Of a DNA stretch of 37,517 nt, positions 8,799-17,684 are shown piece by piece. Positions within the stretch are counted from its first letter, which is position 1. The number at the start of each line of letters is the position of its first letter. A program made the translations under genes and the position numbers. This stretch comes from an uncultured Saprospiraceae bacterium (lineage in GTDB: Bacteria > Bacteroidota > Bacteroidia > Chitinophagales > Saprospiraceae): contig CAKZLL010000415.1 in NCBI GenBank assembly GCA_937125475.1, positions 1 through 37,517 of the forward strand, read 5' to 3'. Below the pieces are notes generated by a model. The model was not told the origin of the DNA. It was given only the letters and a program-made list of their open reading frames with translations, and did no database searches.

Positions 8799-10274
8799 AT
8801 GGCAGATCCAAAAGGTTTTTTGAAATATGAAAGAGAACTACCTTCTTCCAGAGATGTGGCGGAAAGAGTAGAAGATTATAAAGAGTTTTATCAAGAATTT
8901 CCACAAGAAAAAACGAAACAGCAAGCTGCTCGTTGTATGGATTGTGGTATTCCATTTTGTCATAATGGTTGTCCATTAGGCAATATTATACCTGAATTTA
9001 ACGACGCGGTTTATCGGGAAGAGTGGCTTGAAGCGTATCAAATTCTGAGCGAAACGAATAATTTTCCAGAATTTACAGGGCGTATTTGTCCTGCTCCTTG
9101 TGAGAAAGCTTGTGTTTTGGGAATTAATAATCCGCCAGTAGCGATTGAACATATTGAAAAGTCGATTGCTGAAATGGCTTTTGAAAAAGGTTATATTCGA
9201 CCGAATCCACCAGCGACAAGAACAGGAAAAAAAGTAGCAATTGTTGGTTCTGGTCCAGCAGGTTTGGCAGCAGCAGCACAATTGAATAAAGCAGGGCATT
9301 TTGTTACTGTTTTTGAGAGAGATGATAGAGCAGGTGGTTTGTTGCGTTATGGTATTCCAGATTTCAAATTGGAAAAATCAGTTATAACTCGTCGTTTGGC
9401 GATCATGGAAGCGGAAGGAATTCGTTTCAAAACCAATTCAGATATTGGTGGAAATGTGCCTGTACAGGAAGTTTTAGATGGTTTTGATGCAGTTGTTTTG
9501 ACAGGTGGTTCGACTGTTCCACGCAATTTGCCGATTGAAGGAAGAGATTTAAATGGCGTTCATTATGCCATGACTTTCTTAAAACAAAACAATCAACGTG
9601 TTGCAGGAGATACTTTTTCAAAGGAAGAAGAACTTTTAGCAACAGGCAAAAACGTGCTTGTGATTGGGGGAGGAGATACAGGATCTGACTGTGTTGGTAC
9701 GTCTAATCGTCACAAAGCGGCTTCTGTTACGCAATTGGAATTATTGGGCAAACCACCAGTAAATCGTGCAGAAAGCACGCCTTGGCCACTTTGGCCATTG
9801 GAATTACGCACTTCTTCTTCGCATGAAGAAGGCTGTGATCGTAACTGGGCGGTATTGACAAAAGCATTCGTAGGTGACGAAAATGGAAACCTAAAAGGAT
9901 TGAAAATTGTCAATATTGAATGGAAAACGCCAGAAGGCGGCGGTCGTCCTACTTTCGTAGAAATAGAAGGATCAGAACGTGAATTGCCTTGTGAGTTAGC
10001 ACTTTTAGCGATTGGTTTTATTCATCCAAAACACAAAGGAATGCTCGAAGAATTGGGTGTTGAGTTGGATCAACGTGGCAATGTACAAGCAACAAATTAT
10101 CAAACGAATAACGAAAAAGTTTTCGTAGCTGGCGATATGCGTCGTGGGCAATCATTGGTAGTTTGGGCGATTTCGGAAGGACGAGAAGCAGCTAGGTCGG
10201 TAGATGAGTTTTTGATGGGCGAGTCGGCATTGGCAGCGAAAGAAGAGTCATATTTGGCGTTAGAAGATTTTTAG
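8799..10274 (+). CDS. gltD: Glutamate synthase, small subunit
   Basis: The 491-aa small subunit takes electrons from NAD(P)H through FAD and two 4Fe-4S clusters and passes them to GltB. The N-terminal cluster domain shows Cys46, 49, 54 and 58 ('ARCMDCGIPFCHNGC') and Cys97, 101 and 105 ('RICPAPCEKAC'). The FAD-binding Rossmann motif is 'VAIVGSGPAGLAAA' (about 146-159) and the NAD(P)H-binding motif is 'VLVIGGGDTGSDC'. The C-terminal 'VFVAGDMRRGQSLVVWAISEGR' is the FAD-contacting end of the family. The ATG at 8799 gives the family start 'MADPKGFLKYERELP'; an in-frame TTG 30 nt earlier is less likely. Probably co-transcribed with gltB despite the palindrome between them; a strong terminator follows. 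Confidence 0.97.
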   Translation: MADPKGFLKYERELPSSRDVAERVEDYKEFYQEFPQEKTKQQAARCMDCGIPFCHNGCPLGNIIPEFNDAVYREEWLEAYQILSETNNFPEFTGRICPAPCEKACVLGINNPPVAIEHIEKSIAEMAFEKGYIRPNPPATRTGKKVAIVGSGPAGLAAAAQLNKAGHFVTVFERDDRAGGLLRYGIPDFKLEKSVITRRLAIMEAEGIRFKTNSDIGGNVPVQEVLDGFDAVVLTGGSTVPRNLPIEGRDLNGVHYAMTFLKQNNQRVAGDTFSKEEELLATGKNVLVIGGGDTGSDCVGTSNRHKAASVTQLELLGKPPVNRAESTPWPLWPLELRTSSSHEEGCDRNWAVLTKAFVGDENGNLKGLKIVNIEWKTPEGGGRPTFVEIEGSERELPCELALLAIGFIHPKHKGMLEELGVELDQRGNVQATNYQTNNEKVFVAGDMRRGQSLVVWAISEGREAARSVDEFLMGESALAAKEESYLALEDF

Positions 10275-10295
10275 AATATGCTGAATATTGGATTG

Positions 10296-10335
10296 AAAGC
10301 CTTGTAAAGTCACTGTACTTTACAAGGCTTTTTGT
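10296..10335 (+). terminator. Intrinsic terminator of gltBD
   Basis: A perfect 15-bp stem, AAAGCCTTGTAAAGT (10296-10310) with ACTTTACAAGGCTTT (10317-10331), 6-nt loop, followed by TTGTTT. It begins 21 nt after the gltD stop. The A-run on its left lets it also work for the convergent gene ending at 10363. Confidence 0.9.
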
Positions 10336-10362
10336 TTAGAAAATGGCTTATAATCATTTAAT

Positions 10363-11364
10363 TTATTGGATGATAATTTTTTTAGTTGCCCTACTTTTAG
10401 CTGTACCTACACTAAGAAAATAAATTCCTTTAGGTAAATCTGAAATATGAATTGGTTTAAATAGTAAGGATTTATCTATATTCTTGACAATCTGACCATT
10501 CGTATTCATTAATTGAATAGATTCAATTTCGCGAATATCTTCCGAAATACTAATATTTAAGTAATCACTTGCGGGATTAGGAAATGTTTTTATTTCAAAA
10601 TCTGGTTGTCGATAGGATTGAATGGCGCTTAATAATGTAGAATCTATTTCAAATACAACGAAGACATTATGATAACTAAATATAGAACCAAACCTCACAT
10701 CCCTAAAACGAAGGAATAATAGATATTTCCCCGTTTGTAATGGTTTATCCCAAACTATTTTCCCATCAAATAACCCCATATATACGGTATCTGATGCACT
10801 CGGGAAAGTGTACCTCCAATCAAATATTGTATCCATTAAATAATTTAAAACATCGCCATCTGGTTCACTAACGGTAGAATCTATTTGAATTCGACCACTA
10901 TCAGAAACTGAAATGTACTCGAAAGGATAATTTAAATAAGGGCTACTATTAGGAAAGTGTAGGATGTTAGAAACATTTATACCTGTTTGTATGAAAAAAT
11001 ACATACTATCACTTCCTTCATAATTAACTATATCGTTTACCCAAAAACTATCAACACAACTTATAACATAGTGACCAGGGCCAGGATAATGATGATAACT
11101 ACTATAAATAGAATGGATAAGGTTTTCTCTTATAGTATCCTTTGAAATAATATTCATAGTAGTATCATAACTACCATCCCCATAAATCATATTGATTATT
11201 GGGCGATCTATATTATTTTCTACAGTAGTATATAAATCGATATAAATCTGATACTCAAGTGGAGTTGATAAGGCTTCAAACCGTATTTGTCCGCCCATAA
11301 TATCTTGGGCATTCACAATGAATACATTGAATAGGCAGGCAATGAGTAAGATGTTTTTTTTCAT
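10363..11364 (-). CDS. Secreted protein with T9SS C-terminal sorting domain
   Basis: A 333-residue exported protein. The signal peptide is clear ('MKKNILLIACLFNVFIVNAQD', cleavage after about residue 19). The C-terminal 70 or so residues are a type A T9SS sorting domain: 'FPNPASDYLNISIS', 'IQLMNTNGQIVKNI', 'DLPKGIYFLSV' and a basic tail 'TKKIIIQ'. Such proteins cross the outer membrane through the type IX apparatus and are anchored or released. The middle begins 'DIMGGQIRFEAL...YQIYIDLYTT', a pattern seen in Bacteroidota surface proteins with PKD-like beta-sandwich folds, rich in Asp/Ser/Tyr. No catalytic motif is visible, so the role (adhesin, matrix protein) is unknown. It is convergent with gltBD and has 237 nt to the divergent guaB. 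Confidence 0.85.
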   Translation of the reverse strand: MKKNILLIACLFNVFIVNAQDIMGGQIRFEALSTPLEYQIYIDLYTTVENNIDRPIINMIYGDGSYDTTMNIISKDTIRENLIHSIYSSYHHYPGPGHYVISCVDSFWVNDIVNYEGSDSMYFFIQTGINVSNILHFPNSSPYLNYPFEYISVSDSGRIQIDSTVSEPDGDVLNYLMDTIFDWRYTFPSASDTVYMGLFDGKIVWDKPLQTGKYLLFLRFRDVRFGSIFSYHNVFVVFEIDSTLLSAIQSYRQPDFEIKTFPNPASDYLNISISEDIREIESIQLMNTNGQIVKNIDKSLLFKPIHISDLPKGIYFLSVGTAKSRATKKIIIQ

Positions 11365-11516
11365 AAAACTGTTTTTCTAGTAAAACGAAGAGTAGAAATT
11401 TTTCTACTTCGGCTTTATTAAATATAGGTTATTTACTTGTCCTTTAAGAATTGAAAAATGAAATAACCTTTTTCTGATAAAAAAATTGGTTTTTTATGGT
11501 TTTAAAGTTTTGTTTT

Positions 11517-13083
<1,567 letters not shown>

Positions 13084-13104
13084 AATTTGAATAAGATTAT
13101 TATT

Positions 13105-13161
13105 AAATTGCTATCATTATTAAATAGAGAATTATTTTCTATTTAATAATGATAGCAATTT
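13105..13161. terminator. 24-bp perfect inverted repeat after guaB
   Basis: Arms 13105-13128 and 13138-13161 are perfectly complementary over 24 bp (core GCTATCATTATTAAATAGA), with a 9-nt loop. It begins 21 nt after the guaB stop and ends 21 nt before the next start codon. Only a mild T-rich tract follows (TCTAATTTTA), so termination may be partial. The structure could equally protect the guaB mRNA 3' end. Confidence 0.7.
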
Positions 13162-13182
13162 CTAATTTTATATTGAAATCAT

Positions 13183-13770
13183 ATGACAAATCAGCCTAAA
13201 ATTCTAGTTATAAAAAAAATATTATTCGGTCTTTGGATCGTTGCTATTCTTTCTTTTTTGGGATATTCCTTATACAATCCGTCATTTCTTGATCATGAGA
13301 AAATGAAACTAACTTTAGAGACTTATTCTAGTCAAATTCTATTTATTTACATTTTTATCTGTTTGATTCGAGGTGTTTTTCTTTTGCCTAGTTCTCCTTT
13401 TGTTGTATTAGGGGCATTGTTGTTTGTTGATCAATTATGGCTGGTTTTTGCCATTTCTTTATTGGGAATTTTTTGTTCAGCTACTGTTTTGTATTATTTT
13501 TCTGGCTTTTTTGGATTTGATAGCTATTTTAAAGAAAAATACCCCGAAAAAATTCAGAAAATTCAAGATAAGGTCAAAAGCCCAAAAGCATTTTGGTTCA
13601 TTGTGGCTTGGTCTGCATTTCCATTTGTACCAACAGATTTGATTTGTTATATCGCAGGAACAATCCGAATGAAGTTTTCAAGAATGATAATCGCAATGAT
13701 TATTGGAGAGATTCCATTGGTTTATTTCTATGTTTTTTATACGCAAGAAACGCTTAATTTATTAGGATAA
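13183..13770 (+). CDS. DedA/TVP38-family (VTT domain) membrane protein
   Basis: A 195-residue inner-membrane protein of the VTT ('SNARE-associated'/DedA-like) superfamily. The sequence shows a first membrane segment at about 12-30, then the re-entrant-helix motif 'RGVFLLPSSPFVVLGALLF' (about 63-81), an adjacent membrane helix, an amphipathic Lys-rich stretch (about 117-135), and the second VTT motif 'PFVPTDLICYIAGTIRM' followed by 'FSRMIIAMIIGEIPLVYFYV'. Members act in lipid homeostasis, some as lipid scramblases or undecaprenyl-phosphate flippases; the role here is not known. The start codon is 21 nt after the guaB inverted repeat and no TAnnTTTG box lies between, so expression may depend on read-through from guaB. 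Confidence 0.8.
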   Translation: MTNQPKILVIKKILFGLWIVAILSFLGYSLYNPSFLDHEKMKLTLETYSSQILFIYIFICLIRGVFLLPSSPFVVLGALLFVDQLWLVFAISLLGIFCSATVLYYFSGFFGFDSYFKEKYPEKIQKIQDKVKSPKAFWFIVAWSAFPFVPTDLICYIAGTIRMKFSRMIIAMIIGEIPLVYFYVFYTQETLNLLG

Positions 13771-13779
13771 AAAAATAAA

Positions 13780-13911
13780 GATTCATTGATAATTTTGCCT
13801 TTTATTTAGCCCAATATGGGTTTGTTTCATTGTTCTGACTGCTTGAAAAACAACAGGGTAAGCCACCACTGGACTAAGAAATATTCATTCTAGCAAAATT
13901 GTCAAAGAACC
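13780..13911 (+). mobile_element. MITE-like element, copy A (132 bp)
   Basis: The element begins GATTCATTGATAATTTTGCC and ends with sequence whose complement reads GGTTCTTTGACAATTTTGC, so its ends are inverted repeats. Inside, CCAATATGGG...ACAACAGGG and GTAAGCCACCACTGG continue the near-complete hairpin. It is flanked on both sides by AAAATAAA (13772-13779 and 13912-13919), a perfect 8-bp direct repeat. A second copy in opposite orientation lies at 29037-29167. No coding capacity. It sits just after the DedA-like gene stop, which falls at 13768-13770, 9 nt before the element. Confidence 0.85.
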
Positions 13912-13951
13912 AAAATAAACTATATTTATTGTCTTGCTTTTTAAAACAAAA

Positions 13952-14063
13952 AATGGGAACACTGATGACGCTGCTTTCAGACGCAGATTAGCACAGATAA
14001 ATACAATCAAATCAGCGTTTATCTGCGAATTGTGAAGTGATCAGTATCATCTGTGTTCCCATT
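13952..14063. repeat. 112-bp imperfect palindromic element (GGGAACACTGATGACG type)
   Basis: AATGGGAACAC (13952-13962) is matched by GTGTTCCCATT (14053-14063), and pairing continues inward (GATGA...TCATC, CTG...CAG). The interior has a second, shifted pairing, ACAGATAAA with TTTATCTGC. The whole forms a long imperfect hairpin. From memory, GGGAACAC-GATGACGCTG palindromes are dispersed in Bacteroidota genomes, but no second copy is in this window and no clear direct repeats flank it. It lies 30 nt beyond the stop of the minus-strand barrel gene and could act as its terminator. Confidence 0.65.
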
Positions 14064-14093
14064 CTACTTACACAAGATAACAAGGTTTTTTAT

Positions 14094-14639
14094 TTAAAAA
14101 TTAACGCCAATTTTAAAAACATTCCAATGTAAATTATTATCCCAAGAGCTTCTATTTAATGTAGGATCCCAATGATATTGGGAAGAACCGACGATTTCTG
14201 TACCTATCGAAATTCGTTTATTAACTTGATAACGAAGCCCTCCGATAGCCTCTAGTCCAACGCCATAAGTTTGATATTCTGAACTTTTATAGTAAGAACC
14301 ATAAGCCTGAGCACCTCCATACAGAGACAATTTGGAAGTAAGTGCTAAATATCGCTCATAACCAACACTTACGCCTAGGTTAAAAACATCTTTAGTTAAT
14401 GTTAATTGCCTTATATCTACCCTTATCGCTGATTTTTCATTGAGAAAATGCCGATAAAAAAGAGACATCGAAGCTTCGGTAGAAAATGTCCAATTAGGCT
14501 TATCACCATTTATGGATTGAACGCCAGGCGTTAATAAAGATATACCTAACTCATTTCGGAGTTGTAAATCTGTGTTTTCTTGGGAAAAACTGATTAAAGT
14601 AGAGAGCATAAAAAACGAAGCAAAAATTATTTTCTTCAT
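14094..14639 (-). CDS. Outer-membrane beta-barrel protein
   Basis: A 181-residue exported protein: 'MKKIIFASFFMLSTLISFSQE' is a signal peptide with cleavage after about residue 19. The mature part has alternating strands rich in Tyr, Gly and Ser ('MSLFYRHFLNEKSAIRVDIRQL', 'NLGVSVGYERYLALTSKLSLYGGAQAYG', 'GGLRYQVNKRISIGTEIVGSS') and ends with aromatic 'VFKIGVNF', the hallmark for outer-membrane insertion. This matches the small eight-strand barrel type (OmpW/PorT-like fold class); the specific function is unknown. The Met at 14639 is preferred over one 33 nt upstream, since it begins the signal peptide directly. Confidence 0.75.
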   Translation of the reverse strand: MKKIIFASFFMLSTLISFSQENTDLQLRNELGISLLTPGVQSINGDKPNWTFSTEASMSLFYRHFLNEKSAIRVDIRQLTLTKDVFNLGVSVGYERYLALTSKLSLYGGAQAYGSYYKSSEYQTYGVGLEAIGGLRYQVNKRISIGTEIVGSSQYHWDPTLNRSSWDNNLHWNVFKIGVNF

Positions 14640-15024
14640 AGTAGTTATTATTATCTTGGTGTTAATAGGCATAGTTTTACTGTCCTAAATAGATTTCTAT
14701 TTAGTAGAATGTAACACCATTAAAAATTAAATGGAAAAATAAACAATTAGATAAGCTGCTTAAATCGTTGTTTTGAAAGTTTCAATACTATTACGAACAA
14801 TTCATGTGTTTCGCTTCTTTGAAATTGACTTTTTTTAAAATAAAAATTAATATTTGTTTCGATGATGAAATATCTAATTGAAAATGGTTTATAGTGATGT
14901 TTTTTAATTGATAAAAAGAAGCAATAGCAGAGATGAAAAATCGAAATACTCAACTTTTTTATTATAAAACTGTAATATTGTAGTACACAAGTAAATTTTT
15001 TTTAAAAAAATAAAAAAGACAAAG
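14640..15024. other. AT-rich divergent intergenic region
   Basis: About 385 nt between the divergent barrel gene and the FMN reductase gene. It contains A/T runs only; an antisense open frame around 14747-14953 has no signal, start context or composition of a real gene. No TAnnTTTG box with proper spacing was found; TAATATTG at about 14971 is the closest match for the rightward gene. Confidence 0.4.
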
Positions 15025-15573
15025 ATGAGTAAGAATATAGTGGCTTTGGGAGCAAGTAGTCACAAAAAATCAATTAATAAAAAATTAGCCAATTTTGCAG
15101 CTCACTTAGTGACTGGTGGAAGCGTCAATTTATTAGATCTAAATGATTTTGAAATGCCTATATATAGTATCGATAAAGAAATAGAGAATGGTATTCCTCA
15201 ATTAGCACATGATTTTAAAGCATATATAAAAGCGGCTGACGGAATTGTTATTTCATTTGCAGAGCATAATGGAGCTTATACTGTAGCATTTAAAAACATC
15301 ATGGATTGGATTTCGAGGATAGAACCTGATACTTGGGCAAGTAAACCTATGCTATTATTAGCGACCTCTCCTGGTGGAAGAGGCGGGCAAACTGTTTTGG
15401 ATATTGCGGTTAATAAGTTCGGACATATGAATAAAAATGCTTCAATTAGTCATTTCTCATTACCTTCTTTTAATGCAAATTTTAATGATGAAAAAGGTAT
15501 TACAAATGAAGAGTTATTGATTGCTTTAAAAGCAAAAATTGCTGTTTTTGAAACTGCATTAGATAATGGATAA
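15025..15573 (+). CDS. NADPH-dependent FMN reductase family protein
   Basis: A 182-residue flavodoxin-fold protein of the NADPH-dependent FMN reductase/azoreductase family, cytoplasmic. The FMN phosphate loop is 'ALGASSHKKSINKKLA' (about residues 7-22); 'SFAEHNGAYTVAFKNIMDWISR' corresponds to the 'P-x-Y-N-(G/H)-(S/G)...LK-N-x-(I/L)-D-W' flavin/dimer motif of the family; 'LATSPGGRGG' is the third flavin-contacting loop. These enzymes reduce free or bound flavin, quinones or azo compounds with NAD(P)H; the substrate is not predictable. Length is typical. No gene partner lies nearby: 451 nt or so separate it from the leftward gene start and 281 nt from the next gene. Confidence 0.9.
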   Translation: MSKNIVALGASSHKKSINKKLANFAAHLVTGGSVNLLDLNDFEMPIYSIDKEIENGIPQLAHDFKAYIKAADGIVISFAEHNGAYTVAFKNIMDWISRIEPDTWASKPMLLLATSPGGRGGQTVLDIAVNKFGHMNKNASISHFSLPSFNANFNDEKGITNEELLIALKAKIAVFETALDNG

Positions 15574-15653
15574 TGAAAATTAGGTGTTTCTAATAGTTTG
15601 GATAAAAAAGCTAGAGTAGAACAGATTTTTTAGTATTTACCCTAGAAAAAATA

Positions 15654-15704
15654 ACATATAAGAAAAAAATAAATTATTTTTAAGATAAATTATTTTTTAT
15701 ATGT
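15654..15704. repeat. AT-only inverted repeat after the FMN reductase gene
   Basis: ACATATAA (15654-15661) pairs with TTATATGT (15697-15704), with further A/T pairing inside. It may end the FMN reductase transcript, but with almost no GC pairs the structure is weak. Confidence 0.3.
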
Positions 15705-15854
15705 ACTTAAAAATCAATTCGTTATGTCCTTATTTTCATAGTGAAACAAAAAAAAATAATAATTATATGAAATAGCATGCAGCCTTTTTAATATAATTCT
15801 CGACTATATATATAGAAAAGGTTAAAACACCTATATCAATTAATTTAGTCGCTC

Positions 15855-16175
15855 ATGAATCAAGATATCGTACAGCTTATTGAAAAAGGACACTATCTAA
15901 TCGCTATCAAGCGATACAGAGAAGTATTTAGTGTTGGCTTCTCCGAGGCAGAAAAAGCTGTTTATGGTATGAAAAAAGATATTTCTTACCTAAATAGAAC
16001 AGGTAAGCATTCAAGTGATGCTTCTTATGATTATCCTACCCTTTGTGCTAGAGTAGCAGATCATTTAAGGGATGGTAATAAATTAAGAGCGATTAGAATT
16101 TATCAAGAAAATACTCAAGTGAATTATAAAGATGCTTTAAAAGCTATTTACTCTATCCAAAGAAAACTAATTTAA
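15855..16175 (+). CDS. Small protein with two L7/L12 C-terminal-domain-like repeats
   Basis: A 106-residue protein made of two copies of a roughly 40-residue unit: residues 3-43 ('IVQLIEKGHYLIAIKRYREVFSVGFSEAEKAVYGM' region) and 64-104 ('VADHLRDGNKLRAIRIYQENTQVNYKDALKAIYSI' region), joined by a polar linker. The pattern 'G-x3-x-AI-x-x-Y-(R/Q)E-x6-(S/K)-x-A-x-x-A-(V/I)' is that of the ribosomal bL12 C-terminal domain ('EAIKLYRE...GLKEAK'), the part that contacts translation factors. I infer a stand-alone helical hairpin protein; a ribosome link is not shown. There is no signal peptide. A strong terminator follows 46 nt downstream, so it is a monocistronic gene. It is not the real rplL, which has an N-terminal dimer domain. 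Confidence 0.65.
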   Translation: MNQDIVQLIEKGHYLIAIKRYREVFSVGFSEAEKAVYGMKKDISYLNRTGKHSSDASYDYPTLCARVADHLRDGNKLRAIRIYQENTQVNYKDALKAIYSIQRKLI

Positions 16176-16221
16176 ACCAAGTTCTCTATCTTTTAGATAA
16201 ATAAACACACTAATTTTATTG

Positions 16222-16250
16222 AAAGACAGTCCGATGCGACTGTCTTTTTG
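16222..16250 (+). terminator. Intrinsic terminator
   Basis: Perfect 10-bp stem AAAGACAGTC (16222-16231) / GACTGTCTTT (16238-16247) with a 6-nt loop and a TTTTT tail, 47 nt after the stop of the L12-like protein gene. Confidence 0.88.
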
Positions 16251-16364
16251 CATATTATCCCTTCTCTATTTTTTTAGTGTCATTCCTTTAATTTTTCTCC
16301 TCTTCGGGTTTGAAGTACATTCGTTATCACACGAAATGATATTACAATACTCAACTATTTAAAC

Positions 16365-16372
16365 TATATTTG
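16365..16372 (+). promoter_or_regulatory. Candidate -7 element for pdxA
   Basis: TATATTTG fits TAnnTTTG. At the -33 position only TTA is seen. A start here would give an untranslated leader of about 115 nt before pdxA, in which I see no convincing structure. Confidence 0.35.
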
Positions 16373-16491
16373 CAATTGATGTTTTTAATAAGTGATTTAA
16401 ATTCACCAAACCATTTACACGCCATATTGTAGGAAAGATTGCCTAGATGGTTTTATTTAATTTTTATCACTAAAAGATTGAAAAATTAAAC

Positions 16492-17595
16492 ATGAATCAA
16501 AGCAAGATAAAAATAGGAATAAGCATAGGAGATATTAATGGAATTGGGTTAGAAGTTATTTTGAAAACACTTTCGGATGATCGTATTTTGAAATATTGCA
16601 CCCCTATTATTTATGCCTCTTCTAAGGTTATTTCTTATCATAAAAATATAGCTCAAGTAGAAAAATTTACCTTTAGCGGTACTCGGAATATTGAGCAACT
16701 CAAAGACAATGCAGTTAATGTATTGAATTGTTGGAATGAAAATGTAAATATTAAAATCGGACAGCTCAGTGAGATAGGTGGTAAATATGCCAAAATTTCA
16801 TTAGAAAGAGCCGTTGAAGATCTTAAAAAAGGAAATATTGATGCTTTAGTAACTGCTCCAATTCACAAAAAGGCGATGCAAATGGCTGGTTTTAAGGATG
16901 TCGGGCATACAGAATATATCACTAAAGCAGTAGAAGTGAAAGACAGTTTGATGTTGATGGTGAACGATACTTTAAGAATAGGTTTAGTCACTAATCATAT
17001 CCCAATTAGTCGAGTAGCTCAGAAAGTCAATATGTCTTTGGTACTAAAGAAAATCAGAATTTTTCATGAAACGCTTCATATTGATTTTGGAATTGATAAA
17101 CCTAAAATTGCAGTGCTTGGACTTAATCCCCATGCAGGAGATGAGGGGTTAATTGGAGATGATGAGTTCAGAGCCATTATGCCAGCAATCGAAGAAGCGA
17201 AAGAATTGAATATTTTAGCAATAGGTCCTTATTCGGCAGATGGATTTTTTGGGTCGGGACAATATAAAAGTTTTGATGGTATTTTAGCAATGTATCACGA
17301 TCAAGGCTTATTGCCTTTTAAAATATTGTCTTTTGGAAGTGGCGTTAATTATACCGCGGGTTTACCTGTTGTACGTACTTCGCCAGATCATGGAACGGCT
17401 TATGATATTGCTGGTCAGAATGTAGCAGATCCTTCTTCTTTTCGTAAAGCATTGTTTCAAGCAATTGATGTAGTAAAAAATAGAAGAAACTATTTAGAAA
17501 TGACTGCATACCCTTTGAGAAAAAAAGGTGCAGTTATTCAAGGCGAAGATGAAGATATTAGTAATTTGCCTGATGATACAGCCCCTGTTGTTTAG
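16492..17595 (+). CDS. pdxA: 4-hydroxythreonine-4-phosphate dehydrogenase
   Basis: PdxA oxidises 4-phosphohydroxy-L-threonine with NAD(P)+; the product decarboxylates and is used by PdxJ to make pyridoxine 5'-phosphate (DXP-dependent vitamin B6 route). The 367-aa protein has the family start 'KIGISIGDINGIGLEVILK', the substrate loop 'VTAPIHKKAMQMAGF-KDVGHTEYI', and the divalent-metal histidines H169 ('VTNHIPIS'), H214 ('LNPHAGDEG') and H269 ('MYHDQGLLPFK'), which match H166, H211 and H266 of the E. coli enzyme. 'RTSPDHGTAYDIAG' near the C-terminus is diagnostic. It ends with a short acidic tail not essential to the fold. No other pdx gene is in the window. A shared terminator separates it from the convergent T9SS gene. 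Confidence 0.96.
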   Translation: MNQSKIKIGISIGDINGIGLEVILKTLSDDRILKYCTPIIYASSKVISYHKNIAQVEKFTFSGTRNIEQLKDNAVNVLNCWNENVNIKIGQLSEIGGKYAKISLERAVEDLKKGNIDALVTAPIHKKAMQMAGFKDVGHTEYITKAVEVKDSLMLMVNDTLRIGLVTNHIPISRVAQKVNMSLVLKKIRIFHETLHIDFGIDKPKIAVLGLNPHAGDEGLIGDDEFRAIMPAIEEAKELNILAIGPYSADGFFGSGQYKSFDGILAMYHDQGLLPFKILSFGSGVNYTAGLPVVRTSPDHGTAYDIAGQNVADPSSFRKALFQAIDVVKNRRNYLEMTAYPLRKKGAVIQGEDEDISNLPDDTAPVV

Positions 17596-17623
17596 TGAGA
17601 AAATAGAAAACAAGGAGATTTAA

Positions 17624-17670
17624 ATAAAAAATGAGCGGATGGTTTATAAAACTATCCGCTCATTTTTTAT
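17624..17670. terminator. Bidirectional terminator between pdxA and the LamG/T9SS gene
   Basis: A 22-bp stem (17624-17645 with 17649-17670, one G-U pair; core ATGAGCGGAT / ATCCGCTCAT) has a 3-nt loop, A-run on the left and T-run on the right. It ends both the rightward pdxA and the leftward gene whose stop is at 17685. Confidence 0.9.
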
Positions 17671-17684
17671 GCTCTTTTGTCTTT

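Noticed and set aside
13424-13642. Second open frame inside the DedA-like gene
   Set aside because: It is out of frame with the VTT-domain protein, has no family resemblance and no separate promoter.
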